Assembly (NCBI GenBank): GCA_017795105.1
Contig: CP051247.1
Location: 1,860,001 to 1,924,000 of the forward strand
DNA from: Planctomycetaceae bacterium
GTDB lineage: Bacteria; Planctomycetota; Planctomycetia; Planctomycetales; Planctomycetaceae
Length of the DNA: 64,000 bases
Direction: 5' to 3'
Every line of letters begins with the position of its first letter. Position 1 is the stretch's first letter. Made by a program: the position numbers and the translations under genes. Below, one piece after another: positions 22,953-33,042 of the stretch. The notes below the pieces were generated by a model. The model was not told where the DNA came from, made no database searches, and was given only the letters and a program-made list of their open reading frames with translations.

Positions 22953-23717
22953 CTACCCCAGCAGATGCCACAACATCGCTCCGGCCATCAGGGCCATCGT
23001 GGCGTCTTCAATGAACGTCACCTTCGACATTGGCAGGTCGAAAACCGTGCCCAGACAGGCACATTGAATAGTGCGTTTGTTGAACAGAGCGTTGCTGACG
23101 CCGATCAGCCCCAGAACCATCACGAACAGTGTGACCGCGTTCGTGGCCACCGGAACGAAGTTCGTGAGATAGGCGATGCCGAGCGCCAGCTCGATGAAAG
23201 GATAAGCGATCGCATAGCCGGGAACGTGTCGGGCTCCAAGATCGTAGGACTTGAAGGCATCGGCGAATCCGCGGACGTCGAGCAGCTTGAAGAACGAGAA
23301 GGCAAGAAAGAAGCCCCCCATAAAGGTCGACATCGCCCGCATGGTCGCCCATTCTCCTGCTCGGAATTCGACGAGCCCCGTGACCAGTAGCAGAAAGCCG
23401 ACGATCAACAGCAGCGGATAGTACGTTTTCAGCTGAAAGCCTTCGGACTCCGCGTGCTCCTTATGATGCGTGTGTCCGGTCGATTCGCGAGACGGCTCAT
23501 CGACCGGCAGTTCTCGCTTCACATGGAAGCCTGATCGCTCTACCAGCGTGGAGATATGATCGGGACTGACGTTCTCCCCGGAAACCTTCAGCACTTTGCG
23601 GGGATCATTGATATCCACCGACCACTCGGCGACCCCCTGATCGTCATTGAGAAAAGGCGTGACCTTGGACACGCACTTGTTGCAGTTCAGATCGGTCTCG
23701 AAATAGCGAGTCGTCAT
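22953..23717 (-). CDS. Heavy-metal-associated domain fused to a MauE/DoxX-like membrane domain
   Basis: 254 aa. Residues 1-65 look like an HMA domain with CNKC at 12-15 (DLNCNKCVSKVTPFLNDDQGV...VERSGF). A His-rich linker (HTHHKEH) follows. The C-terminal ~150 residues contain four or five membrane helices of the MauE/DoxX type (YYPLLLIVGFLLLVTGLVEF, RGFADAFKSYDLGARHVPGYAIAYPFIELALGIAYL, LFVMVLGLIGVSNALF) and a CACLG motif near the end. MauE-like proteins are linked to cysteine/redox maturation of periplasmic proteins. Coupling of metal delivery to a thiol-redox membrane carrier is inferred from the fusion. Confidence 0.82.
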   Translation of the reverse strand: MTTRYFETDLNCNKCVSKVTPFLNDDQGVAEWSVDINDPRKVLKVSGENVSPDHISTLVERSGFHVKRELPVDEPSRESTGHTHHKEHAESEGFQLKTYYPLLLIVGFLLLVTGLVEFRAGEWATMRAMSTFMGGFFLAFSFFKLLDVRGFADAFKSYDLGARHVPGYAIAYPFIELALGIAYLTNFVPVATNAVTLFVMVLGLIGVSNALFNKRTIQCACLGTVFDLPMSKVTFIEDATMALMAGAMLWHLLG

Positions 23718-23830
23718 CGTTCAGTTTCCGGTCTATGGTCAACCGCTGCGATAGCGGATTAGCGATGTTAAGCCTCAAACAGCTCAACATTCATTGTAGA
23801 CGGAAATGACTGTGCGTTAAGACGTCCGGT

Positions 23831-23947
23831 TCAGAAGAATTGGGTCACGATGACGGCGATCAGCGTCCCGATCCCCGCGCCCAGGTAGAGCACACAGACC
23901 GCGACGGTAAGCCACACCAAGCCTGACGCCTTCTGAGGTTCGTTCAA
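23831..23947 (-). CDS. 38-residue single-span membrane peptide
   Basis: A TTG-initiated frame downstream of bioB on the same strand, starting 26 nt after its stop, with AGGAG 8 nt upstream. The product begins MNEPQKASG, continues with ~25 hydrophobic residues (LVWLTVAVCVLYLGAGIG...) and ends IVTQFF. A polar N-terminus plus a single helix suggests a small inner-membrane protein. The unusual start codon and size make it easy to miss. I do not recognise a family; conservation next to bioB in relatives would settle it. Confidence 0.6.
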   Translation of the reverse strand: MNEPQKASGLVWLTVAVCVLYLGAGIGTLIAVIVTQFF

Positions 23948-23973
23948 ACGTCCGCTCCTGTGAACGGCCCGCC

Positions 23974-25002
<1,029 letters not shown>

Positions 25003-25406
25003 GAAACTCTACTTCTTCTATCTGACTCTTCGTTCATTATCGATCAGGAAGATCACGTATTTCAGCAGTCTATCCACGTTTGCGAGCCGGGAAAAGTGAC
25101 CGGAATAGCGGAACTCAATTTCGTACGTTACTCGTCACCGAACGGCCCCGACATTCCTCAGTAATGGCCAGCTTTGTCGAACTGCTCGTGATTCCCGGCC
25201 GAGGTGGGCCTGAAAGTTTCTTTCGGAGCGGCCCAGCCGCTGGCGAAGCGGTAAGACAAGCCTCTTGTTGCTTTCGCACCAACGAGATCAATCACTGTGC
25301 CATCCCGGACTGCTCGGGCGGGGGAACGAACCGACGGTTCGTTTGGAACGGCTGGGCCGATCGGGTATTCTCGAATCTCCTGCCACACTCAGAAGAGGGA
25401 TTGCCC
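25003..25406. other. Intergenic region with a partial dispersed repeat
   Basis: About 400 bp between divergent bioB and the isochorismatase-ThuA gene. The frame of the latter is open upstream but lacks family content. The segment at 25253-25305 (GACAAGCC.CTTGTTGCT... then GAGATCAATC.CTGTGCCATCC) recurs at 30406-30455, and ATGGCCAGCTTTGTCGAA.. at 25165 resembles 56299. These are fragments of dispersed intergenic repeats. Confidence 0.6.
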
Positions 25407-27017
25407 ATGATCTGCCGTCTGCTCCTGCTCACTTCGCTCATTCTCCTGCCTGCTTCGCTTTCCATTGCGGAACCGTTGAAGCTGCAACTCCGGTCTCAGC
25501 ACGAGACCAGTCCCGGTTCCGGTCGGTTTCATCGCACGATTGAAGAACAAAACTGGAATCCCGAAGAGACGGCTCTCATTCTCTGCGACGTCTGGGATTC
25601 GCACACCTGCTGGAATGCCGTGAAGCGACTCGAACAGTTCGTGCCGCGATTGAACGAAACGGTCAATAAGGCTCGAGCCGAAGGCGTGACGATCATTCAC
25701 GCTCCGAGCGGCTGCATGGATGCCTACGCCGATCACCCCGCTCGAAAGCGAGCCGCTTCGCAGCCGAAAGCTGACAACCTGCCCGAGGAAATCACCAAAT
25801 GGTGCTATCAGATTCCGGCCGAGGAAGCGGGGCAATATCCGATCGATCAGACTGATGGCGGCAACGACGACACGCCGGAAGAAAAGAAGACCTGGCTCGC
25901 CCGTCTTGAAGCCGAGCAGCGGAATCCGAAGAGACCGTGGCAGAAGCAGCATCCGGGCATCACGATTGTGGCGAAGCACGATTTCATCTCCGACAAAGGC
26001 GATGAAGTCTGGAGCATTCTGGAAGATCGCGGCATCAAGAACGTCATTGTCGCCGGCGTGCATACCAACATGTGCGTGCTCGGACGTCCGTTCGGATTGC
26101 GACAGATGGTTCGCAACGGCAAGAACGCCGCCCTGCTGCGCGACATGACCGACACGATGTACAACCCGGCGTCCGCTCCTTATGTGTGCCACTTCGCTGG
26201 AACAGATCTGATCATTTCTCACATCGAGAAATTCGTCTGCCCGACGATCACAAGCAATCAGTTCATCGGCGGCAAGCCGTTCCGTTTTGAAGGTGACAAG
26301 CGTCCCGATCTGCTGATGGTGATTGCGGAGGATGAATACAAAACCGAGGAAACGCTGCCGCCGTTTGCCGAGAAGCATCTCAGCGACAATTTCCGAGTCA
26401 GCTTCGCGTTCGGCACCGAAGAGGGACCGTTTGAGATCAAAGGCATCGAGCAACTCGCCGATGCCGATATCGCCCTGTTCTCCGTGCGACGAAAAGTGAT
26501 TCCGAAAGCCGACATGCAGATCGTTCGCGACTACGTGGCCAGCGGAAAACCGATTGTCGGGATTCGGACTGCCAGCCATGCTTTCTACATCAAGCAGCCG
26601 CCCCCGGAAGGCTATGCGGATTGGGAACGCTGGGATCAGGAGATCTTCGGCGGCAACTATCACAACCACTACAAGAACGACCTGAAGTCGACCGTTCGCG
26701 TCGATCAGGATGTAAAATCGCCGATCCTGAAAGGCATCGATCGCAGCAAAACGTTCCCGCAGGGCTGGTCACTTTACAAGGTGATGCCGCTCGAACCGGG
26801 AGCAACGCCGCTGATGTACGCCGAGATCGAAGGCTACCCGGAAGAACCGGTCGCGTGGACCTTCAAGCGGGCAGACGGCGGCCGGTCGTTCTACACCTCC
26901 CTCGGCAACGTCGACGACTTCAAGCATCCGACCTTCATCAAGCTTCTGAAAAACGGCATCCACTGGGCCGCCGGGAAGAAGATCGAAGCCGACGAAAAGT
27001 CAGCCAAAGCAGATTGA
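25407..27017 (+). CDS. Exported fusion of an isochorismatase-like hydrolase and a ThuA-like domain
   Basis: 536 aa from the ATG at 25407, which directly precedes a signal peptide (MICRLLLLTSLILLPASLSIA) and has AGAAGAGGG upstream. Residues ~25-290 form a cysteine-hydrolase domain with an Asp-Lys-Cys triad: Asp in LILCDVWDSH (~60), Lys in IVAKHDF (~190), Cys in VIVAGVHTNMCVLGRP (~223). Residues ~300-530 are ThuA-like, a class-I glutamine-amidotransferase-like fold (RPDLLMVIAEDEYKTEETLPPF, KPIVGIRTASHAFYIK, RADGGRSFYTSLGNVDDF). Such fusions probably act on carbohydrates or amides in the periplasm. The exact reaction is unknown. Confidence 0.88.
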   Translation: MICRLLLLTSLILLPASLSIAEPLKLQLRSQHETSPGSGRFHRTIEEQNWNPEETALILCDVWDSHTCWNAVKRLEQFVPRLNETVNKARAEGVTIIHAPSGCMDAYADHPARKRAASQPKADNLPEEITKWCYQIPAEEAGQYPIDQTDGGNDDTPEEKKTWLARLEAEQRNPKRPWQKQHPGITIVAKHDFISDKGDEVWSILEDRGIKNVIVAGVHTNMCVLGRPFGLRQMVRNGKNAALLRDMTDTMYNPASAPYVCHFAGTDLIISHIEKFVCPTITSNQFIGGKPFRFEGDKRPDLLMVIAEDEYKTEETLPPFAEKHLSDNFRVSFAFGTEEGPFEIKGIEQLADADIALFSVRRKVIPKADMQIVRDYVASGKPIVGIRTASHAFYIKQPPPEGYADWERWDQEIFGGNYHNHYKNDLKSTVRVDQDVKSPILKGIDRSKTFPQGWSLYKVMPLEPGATPLMYAEIEGYPEEPVAWTFKRADGGRSFYTSLGNVDDFKHPTFIKLLKNGIHWAAGKKIEADEKSAKAD

Positions 27018-27036
27018 GCAATCGACCAGATTGTTC

Positions 27037-27192
27037 ACCACAGAGACACAGAGACACAGAGACACAGAGGTCACAGAGAGTCGAGGACACTTCCCGACAT
27101 TTCTGAGTCCTCAACGCTTCTTCAAAGAAGGAATTTTTTCCACTCAGGTTGACGTCAAACAAAAGCCTCTGTGTTCTCTGTGTCTCCGTGGT
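27037..27192. repeat. Inverted-repeat element with ACCACAGAGACACAGAG ends
   Basis: 156 bp with left end ACCACAGAGACACAGAG (extended by further AGACAC units) and right end CTCTGTGTCTCCGTGGT, separated by ~115 bp of unrelated sequence. It fills the convergent gap between two stop codons (27017 and 27217). I regard it as a REPIN-like member of a CTCTGTGTCTC-type dispersed family. Confidence 0.85.
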
Positions 27193-27216
27193 TAACTCCA
27201 ACGTCTGCCCGGCGAC

Positions 27217-28608
27217 TTAGTCGTCGCTCTGCTCTTTTCGCTGAAGGCGTTCGACCTGGCGGATGTATTTGTCGATGTCGAATTTGCGTTTGAGGCCGGA
27301 AGCGGCCATGTAGCGGACCTTGCCGAAGATATCGCGTTCGCCGAAGGCGCGATCATGAATGCCAAATATCCAGGCCACATTGGTAAACGAATTCGCGTCC
27401 CGGCCGTCGAGAAAATACTTGTTGTTCAACTCCAGCGCCACCTTGTGGGCGTACTCGGGTGTGTTGCTCCACTCGAGAATCTTTTTGCCCCAGTACATCC
27501 GCATGTGATTGTGCAGGTAACCGCGGAGCTTCATCTCCGTCATCGCCGCATTCCAGGCGGAATCGTGCGTCTCGGCGGCTTCGAGTTCGCTGGCGGTGTA
27601 GCGATGCGGCCGCTCGTCGTCGCGATGCTTTTCGAGCGACTTCTTCGCCCAGTCGGGGATGCACTGGAATGAATCGTAGTTCGACGTGTAATAGCAGAAA
27701 TTCTGAGCCAGCTCGCGCCTGACCAGCAGTTCTTCGAGAAATGAGTCACGGTCTTCAGCAGAGGTCTTCTTCTCACGAACTGCCAGGGCAATCGTGAGTG
27801 GCGATATCTGACCGAAGTGCAGATACGGACTCAGATACGAAACGGGTGGATCGGGAACGTTGGTCCGATCGCTGTTGTAGACTTTCAACTTGCCATCCAC
27901 GAACCGTTTCAACAGCGTGGTCGCTTCGTTCGTCCCGCCTTTGAAGTGATGGGAAACTGAGCCAACCGATTCATCGAGCTTCAACTGACTGAGCACCGCC
28001 TCGACACTGTCGTGCTTTTCTCCGGCCACAGACAGGTTCGTCGAGTCCTGATCAAGACTCGTCGTTCGCAGTTCCTCGTAGAAGTTGTCGGCGGCTTTGT
28101 TGATCTTCCCGCGAATCGTGCGGGCCGCATACTCGGCTTTGCCGGAGGTTGTTTCGATCGGCACGATCACATCGCTCTCAACCTGCCAGACCTTGCAGGG
28201 AGACTTCTTTGCGACGTGGTCTCTCCACTGCCGTTGATGCCGCAGATAGCCGCGATCGCACACAACCTCACACGCATCCTGAGCAAGCTTCGCCGCGACT
28301 TCCTGCGGGGATCCAAAACGAAGCACGAAGCCGATCTTGCGGCGTTTGAGTTGCTCAGCCGTTTCGACCAACCCTTCGACCATGAACGTGTAGTGCCGCA
28401 GATTCGCTTCGGGATAGTTGTCGGTCAGTCCGAACGCGACCAGCAACGGAGCTTCGAGCTCATTGGCCCGTCGCACGGCGAACTCCAGAGCATGATTGTC
28501 CAGAGCTCGCTGCGACGCCTGCATCCAGTACAGAACGTACTGGCCATTAGCCGCCTCTTTGTCGTTGAGCAGCTGAACGCGTTCCTCGGCAATCACCTGA
28601 CTGCCCAT
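27217..28608 (-). CDS. phr: Class II deoxyribodipyrimidine photolyase
   Basis: Light-driven, FAD-dependent repair of cyclobutane pyrimidine dimers. The 463-aa product has an N-terminal Rossmann-like domain (GQYVLYWMQASQRALDNHALEFAVRRANE). The C-terminal helical FAD domain carries class II signatures: YLSPYLHFGQISPL, LEELLVRRELAQNFCYY, YTASELEAAETHDSAWNAAMTEM, RGYLHNHMRMYWGKKILEW, DGRDANSFTNVAWIFGIHDRAFGERDIFGKVRYM. No gaps or missing blocks. The ATG overlaps the stop of the upstream DUF2945-like gene (ATGA), so the pair is translationally coupled. Confidence 0.96.
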   Translation of the reverse strand: MGSQVIAEERVQLLNDKEAANGQYVLYWMQASQRALDNHALEFAVRRANELEAPLLVAFGLTDNYPEANLRHYTFMVEGLVETAEQLKRRKIGFVLRFGSPQEVAAKLAQDACEVVCDRGYLRHQRQWRDHVAKKSPCKVWQVESDVIVPIETTSGKAEYAARTIRGKINKAADNFYEELRTTSLDQDSTNLSVAGEKHDSVEAVLSQLKLDESVGSVSHHFKGGTNEATTLLKRFVDGKLKVYNSDRTNVPDPPVSYLSPYLHFGQISPLTIALAVREKKTSAEDRDSFLEELLVRRELAQNFCYYTSNYDSFQCIPDWAKKSLEKHRDDERPHRYTASELEAAETHDSAWNAAMTEMKLRGYLHNHMRMYWGKKILEWSNTPEYAHKVALELNNKYFLDGRDANSFTNVAWIFGIHDRAFGERDIFGKVRYMAASGLKRKFDIDKYIRQVERLQRKEQSDD

Positions 28609-28832
28609 CAGGAATCGGCCTCGATCTCAGAGTGCGATTTCAGAACCCGGTCGCCGTCATCCTGTTTGATGAGATAGGCCGGGTTGTCCTCGCTGGCATC
28701 GCGTGTCACATCGTTGTTATCGATCTGCCGCGTCACCTTCTCCGTGAAGTGGTCCTGCACCTTCCCGTGCCCCCAGCCGTTCCCCCACTTCCATTTGACG
28801 TTCTGTCCCTTTTGATATTTCGTCGTCGACAT
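28608..28832 (-). CDS. Small DUF2945 (Tudor-like) protein
   Basis: 74 aa resembling the DUF2945/'hypervirulence-associated protein TUDOR domain' family: KYQKGQNVKWKWGNGWGHGKVQDHFTEKVTRQIDNNDVTRDASEDNPAYLIKQDDGDRVLKSHSEIE. These are single-domain SH3/Tudor-like barrels of unknown biochemical role. Coupling to the photolyase by a 4-nt overlap suggests co-expression, perhaps in a stress or light response (inference). Confidence 0.85.
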   Translation of the reverse strand: MSTTKYQKGQNVKWKWGNGWGHGKVQDHFTEKVTRQIDNNDVTRDASEDNPAYLIKQDDGDRVLKSHSEIEADS

Positions 28833-28944
28833 CGCTTCTCCTTCGCTGAAAACCTCGCCAGTTCAGTTATAGGCGAAGTCGAAGAAATCGCGAGAGCGTT
28901 CCGAGAATTTCAGCGGGAACGGACGACTGCGGCATTCCGCCTCT

Positions 28945-29002
28945 CAACCCGAAACGTAAGTGAGGGCGCAAGATAAACGGCCCTCACTCACGTTTCGGGT
29001 TG
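28945..29002. repeat. Palindromic element of the AACCCGAARCGT family
   Basis: CAACCCGAAACGTAAGTGAG and its inverse CTCACTCACGTTTCGGGTTG, separated by ~18 nt. It is the same family as the arms in the 4-kb cluster and at 45.4 and 45.7 kb, here with the shortest spacer. Confidence 0.85.
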
Positions 29003-29033
29003 GGATTCCGGTCAGCATCGCATTGGCGAAGTT

Positions 29034-29180
29034 CGTAGCGGCGGCATCCTGCCGCCGAAGAGACGTTGCCAAAGCATGACCGCGCTGAGAGTGTTCAACC
29101 GGGTGGCTGCGTTGAAAGAGAGCATCAACGAGTAAGAGCTATCCCGCTCTTTCGGCGGCAGGATGCGGCCGTTACGGGAG
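29034..29180. repeat. Inverted-repeat element with GGCATCCTGCCGCC ends
   Basis: Left end CGTAGCGGCGGCATCCTGCC followed by GCCGAAGAG; right end CTCTTTCGGCGGCAGGATGC followed by GGCCGTTACGG. The two ends are inverted copies with a ~90-bp spacer. The right end stops 2 nt from the nusB stop codon. Confidence 0.85.
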
Positions 29181-29182
29181 CA

Positions 29183-29581
29183 CTACTCGCGAGTCTTAAG
29201 CTGGTCGAGAATCCCGTTGACGAACGACGAGGAATTCTCGGCTCCAAACTTTTTGGCCAGGTCGATCGCTTCATTGATGACGACCGTGGCGGGCGTGTCG
29301 AAGTGCTGGAGTTCGAAGCAGCCGAGGCGGAGCAGATTGCGATCTGTCGCCGCCATGCGTTTCAGCGTCCAGTTCTTGGCGACCGCGGAAATGGCGGCGT
29401 CGATCTGCTCACGATGCTCCATCGTGCCAGAGAACAGCTGCCAGCTGAAGCGGGATGCTTCCTGGTCTTCAATGCGATCCTGGATCATTTCGAGCACGGT
29501 CTTCCCATCGACGTCGGGGTTCATATCGACGAGGAAGAGCATCTGCAGAGCCAGTTCACGAGCTTTAGAGCGTTTCGACAT
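29183..29581 (-). CDS. nusB: Transcription antitermination factor NusB
   Basis: All-helical RNA-binding protein that pairs with NusE/S10 on boxA in rRNA operon antitermination. The 132 aa (normal length) open with RSKARELALQMLFLVD and include FSWQLFSGTMEHREQIDAAISAVAKNWTLKRMAATDRNLLRLGCFEL, TPATVVINEAIDLAKKFGAENSSSFVNGILD. ribH lies upstream on the same strand, as in many bacteria, but here REP elements and 236 bp intervene. Confidence 0.95.
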   Translation of the reverse strand: MSKRSKARELALQMLFLVDMNPDVDGKTVLEMIQDRIEDQEASRFSWQLFSGTMEHREQIDAAISAVAKNWTLKRMAATDRNLLRLGCFELQHFDTPATVVINEAIDLAKKFGAENSSSFVNGILDQLKTRE

Positions 29582-29691
29582 GCGTTCGTTTCGTCAGACC
29601 GTCGCTGAGGACGGGGTTGGTTGGGTCAACAGATTGAATTCATAGCAAAGACACGGGAGGACGGAGTGCAGGTCTCGATCACGAACCTGTC

Positions 29692-29821
29692 GGGCAGGCT
29701 CCTGCCTGCCGTTCATTGGTTATTATCTCGCGACCTATCGCCACGATTTATTTGCTGAGCTTTCCGATGCTCTTTCGCGTCCGTCCGCCTGGCATACGCG
29801 GCAGGCAGGAGCCTGCCCTAC
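29692..29821. repeat. Inverted-repeat element (GGGCAGGCTCCTGCCTGCC family) overlapping the ribH stop
   Basis: 130 bp with GGGCAGGCTCCTGCCTGCCG at the left and CGGCAGGCAGGAGCCTGCCC at the right; each end is also self-complementary (GGCAGG..CCTGCC). The right end finishes CTAC, whose CTA (29818-29820) is the TAG stop codon of ribH on the minus strand. A single copy of the same end lies at 36192-36212. Confidence 0.88.
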
Positions 29822-30297
29822 TTCTTCTTGCGTGGCAGTTTGCCGAGGAGGCTGGTCATTTCGATGGCGGCCAGAGCGGCTTCTTCGCCTTTGTTGCCCG
29901 CCTTGCCACCCGCGCGGTTAAGAGCCTGATCAAGATTCTCACACGTCAGAATGCCGAACGCAACGGGAACTCCCGTTCGCTGCATCGCGTTCATCAGCCC
30001 CTGAGCGACTGCGTGATTGATGTAGTCGTGATGCTGGGTCTCCCCCTGAACTACGGCTCCCAGGCAGCAGACGGCTGCATATTTTCCGGAAGCAGCGGCG
30101 GTCTCAGCAGCCAGAGGAATCTCGAACGAACCAGGCACATGAATGACGGTGACGCGATCTTCAGACACTCCGTGCCGGCGGAAGGTATCGATGGCCGCCG
30201 TGAGCAGCCGGCCGGTCACCAGTTCATTCCAGCGTGCGACCACGATGGCGAACTCGCCGGAATCGGAAAGAAGTTGTCCAGAAATCGTCTGCGTCAT
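29818..30297 (-). CDS. ribH: 6,7-dimethyl-8-ribityllumazine synthase
   Basis: Penultimate riboflavin enzyme; condenses the ribitylamino-uracil with dihydroxybutanone phosphate in icosahedral or pentameric assemblies. The 159-aa product has ARWNELVTGRLLTAA, VPGSFEIPLAA, CCLGAVVQGETQHHDYINHAVAQGL with the catalytic His, and VPVAFGILTCENLDQALNRAGGKAGNKGEEAA. The C-terminus is KLPRKKK, followed by a TAG supplied by the terminal GTAGGG of a repeat element. No riboflavin riboswitch was recognised upstream. Confidence 0.96.
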   Translation of the reverse strand: MTQTISGQLLSDSGEFAIVVARWNELVTGRLLTAAIDTFRRHGVSEDRVTVIHVPGSFEIPLAAETAAASGKYAAVCCLGAVVQGETQHHDYINHAVAQGLMNAMQRTGVPVAFGILTCENLDQALNRAGGKAGNKGEEAALAAIEMTSLLGKLPRKKK

Positions 30298-30345
30298 GAT
30301 GTCGTTCTTATGCTTTCAGTGAGAGCGATCATATCGCTCCGGCAA

Positions 30346-30455
30346 GGTGGCACAGACATTGCTGTCTGTGCGTTGTTCGACGCAACTCGGTTGAAGGGCG
30401 CTAAAGACAAGCCGCTTGTTGCTCCGCAACACAGAGATCAATCTCTGTGCCATCC
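30346..30455. repeat. Inverted-repeat element with GGCACAGA ends
   Basis: Left end GGTGGCACAGACATTGCTGT (itself continuing TCTGTGC, a hairpin); right end GAGATCAATCTCTGTGCCAT, the inverse of GGCACAGAGATTG. Spacer ~65 bp. It sits between the ribH start and the rho stop. The right half is shared with 25253-25305, and a related CACAGACA..TGTCTGTG hairpin lies at 56439-56458. Confidence 0.75.
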
Positions 30456-30483
30456 TTCAGACTCGGTCGCGGATGCAAAGGGC

Positions 30484-31851
<1,368 letters not shown>

Positions 31852-31988
31852 AGCTGCGTTCCAGAAAGGAAGAGTGCTCGAAGGAGCTGGGGACGAGGGA
31901 GTTTCGGAAGAGGAGGTTCCTGAAATGATTTAGTGAGCGTCGAAACCTGAGTACGAAAGCGAACATCTCTGGCTGCGTCCTGCAGAAA

Positions 31989-32630
31989 TCATTTCTGCTG
32001 CCAGCCGAAGGTCTGTTCAACGTAGTTCTGAAGCTGCGTCCCTGCTGCTTCCAGCGTTCCTGAGTTATCGATTACAGCGTCTGCATGTTTCCGTTTGTCG
32101 GCCAGGCTCCACTGGCTCCGTTCACGCTGTTTCCATTCATCTTCGGTCCATCCCCGCCCCTGCACCACATAATCGCGGCGATTCTCGTCAGGAGTGTCGA
32201 TGAACACGATCTTGTCACAAATTCCGGCCCAGCCCGATTCGAGCATCACAGCCGCATCGAGAATGATGCCGAGTTGCCCCGATTCCCGGGCCATTTCGAC
32301 CTGAGAATTCATCATTCCACGAATTTCGGGATGGACGATCGCCTCAAGAACCCGTCGATTCTCGATGGCGGTCTGATCTTCTCCCCACACCAGCCGCCCG
32401 AGGGCAGGCCGATGAACTTCGCCGTCCGGACCAAGGATTTCCTCTCCGAACCGGTTCACAAGTTCCTTTCGAACCCGGTCAACTCTCAGGGCCCGATGCC
32501 CGAGTTCGTCTCCATCAATCCGCGTGACTGGGAATCGTTCCGCCAGCCAGCGGGAAATGGTACTTTTTCCCGAGCCTACTCCTCCAATCAACCCCACGAC
32601 GGCGAAACGGTTCTCGGAAGAAGACATCAT
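31989..32630 (-). CDS. coaE: Dephospho-CoA kinase
   Basis: Phosphorylates the 3'-OH of dephospho-CoA, the last step of CoA synthesis. About 213 aa with Walker A GLIGGVGSGKST, the family DGDELGHRAL, HPEIRGMM, LDAAVMLESGW, and VFIDTPDENRRDYVVQGRGWTEDEWKQRERSQWSLADKRKHADAVIDNSG in the lid region. Two consecutive ATGs (ending at 32630 and 32627) and a TTG before them are possible starts, and none has a strong ribosome-binding site. Placed upstream of rho on the same strand. Confidence 0.93.
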   Translation of the reverse strand: MMSSSENRFAVVGLIGGVGSGKSTISRWLAERFPVTRIDGDELGHRALRVDRVRKELVNRFGEEILGPDGEVHRPALGRLVWGEDQTAIENRRVLEAIVHPEIRGMMNSQVEMARESGQLGIILDAAVMLESGWAGICDKIVFIDTPDENRRDYVVQGRGWTEDEWKQRERSQWSLADKRKHADAVIDNSGTLEAAGTQLQNYVEQTFGWQQK

Positions 32631-32633
32631 CAA

Positions 32634-33042
32634 CAGACTTCAGAGAAATTGATCGCCACAAACGCCGGTATGAGGTTTCAGAACGTCAGTAAATCCTGCT
32701 GTGAGGAAAGACGGATCTGGGAAATCACGGATCGATCAGATGATGAGACCGCAGGCAACTTCTGGTGAGGGATTTTGAACAGGGATTCTTCAGTCGCAGA
32801 ATGCTGCTGGAATCACGGAAGATCGACGGGACGTCATCCATGTACGATTAGGGAAATGATAATCTCAGGTGTGCATGGTCTATGTTCAGTCTCACGTCCC
32901 GGTTTGTCAACTCTTAACCGAATTGGCTCGCGAAAAATTGATCAAACCATAAACGGACCGGTTCCCCAGCCTGCCAGGGAGGATTCACTTCAGAATCCCC
33001 CCGGCAACCGAGGTATCTCTTAACGTCTTTGCTGGGAAAGGC
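32634..33042. other. Intergenic region between pgk and coaE
   Basis: 409 bp downstream of pgk and upstream of coaE, both on the minus strand. One 82-codon plus-strand frame has no family features or ribosome-binding site. No clear intrinsic terminator for pgk and no repeat-family member was seen. Confidence 0.4.

Noticed and set aside
25080..25406. N-terminal extension of the isochorismatase-ThuA protein
   Set aside because: Codons before 25407 encode no conserved residues and would bury the signal peptide; the segment contains dispersed repeat pieces.
27037..27080. Simple microsatellite of AGACAC
   Set aside because: The tandem units are the extended end of an inverted pair whose other end lies at 27176-27192.
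32775..33023. 82-codon gene between pgk and coaE
   Set aside because: No ribosome-binding site, no recognisable composition, opposite to both neighbours.
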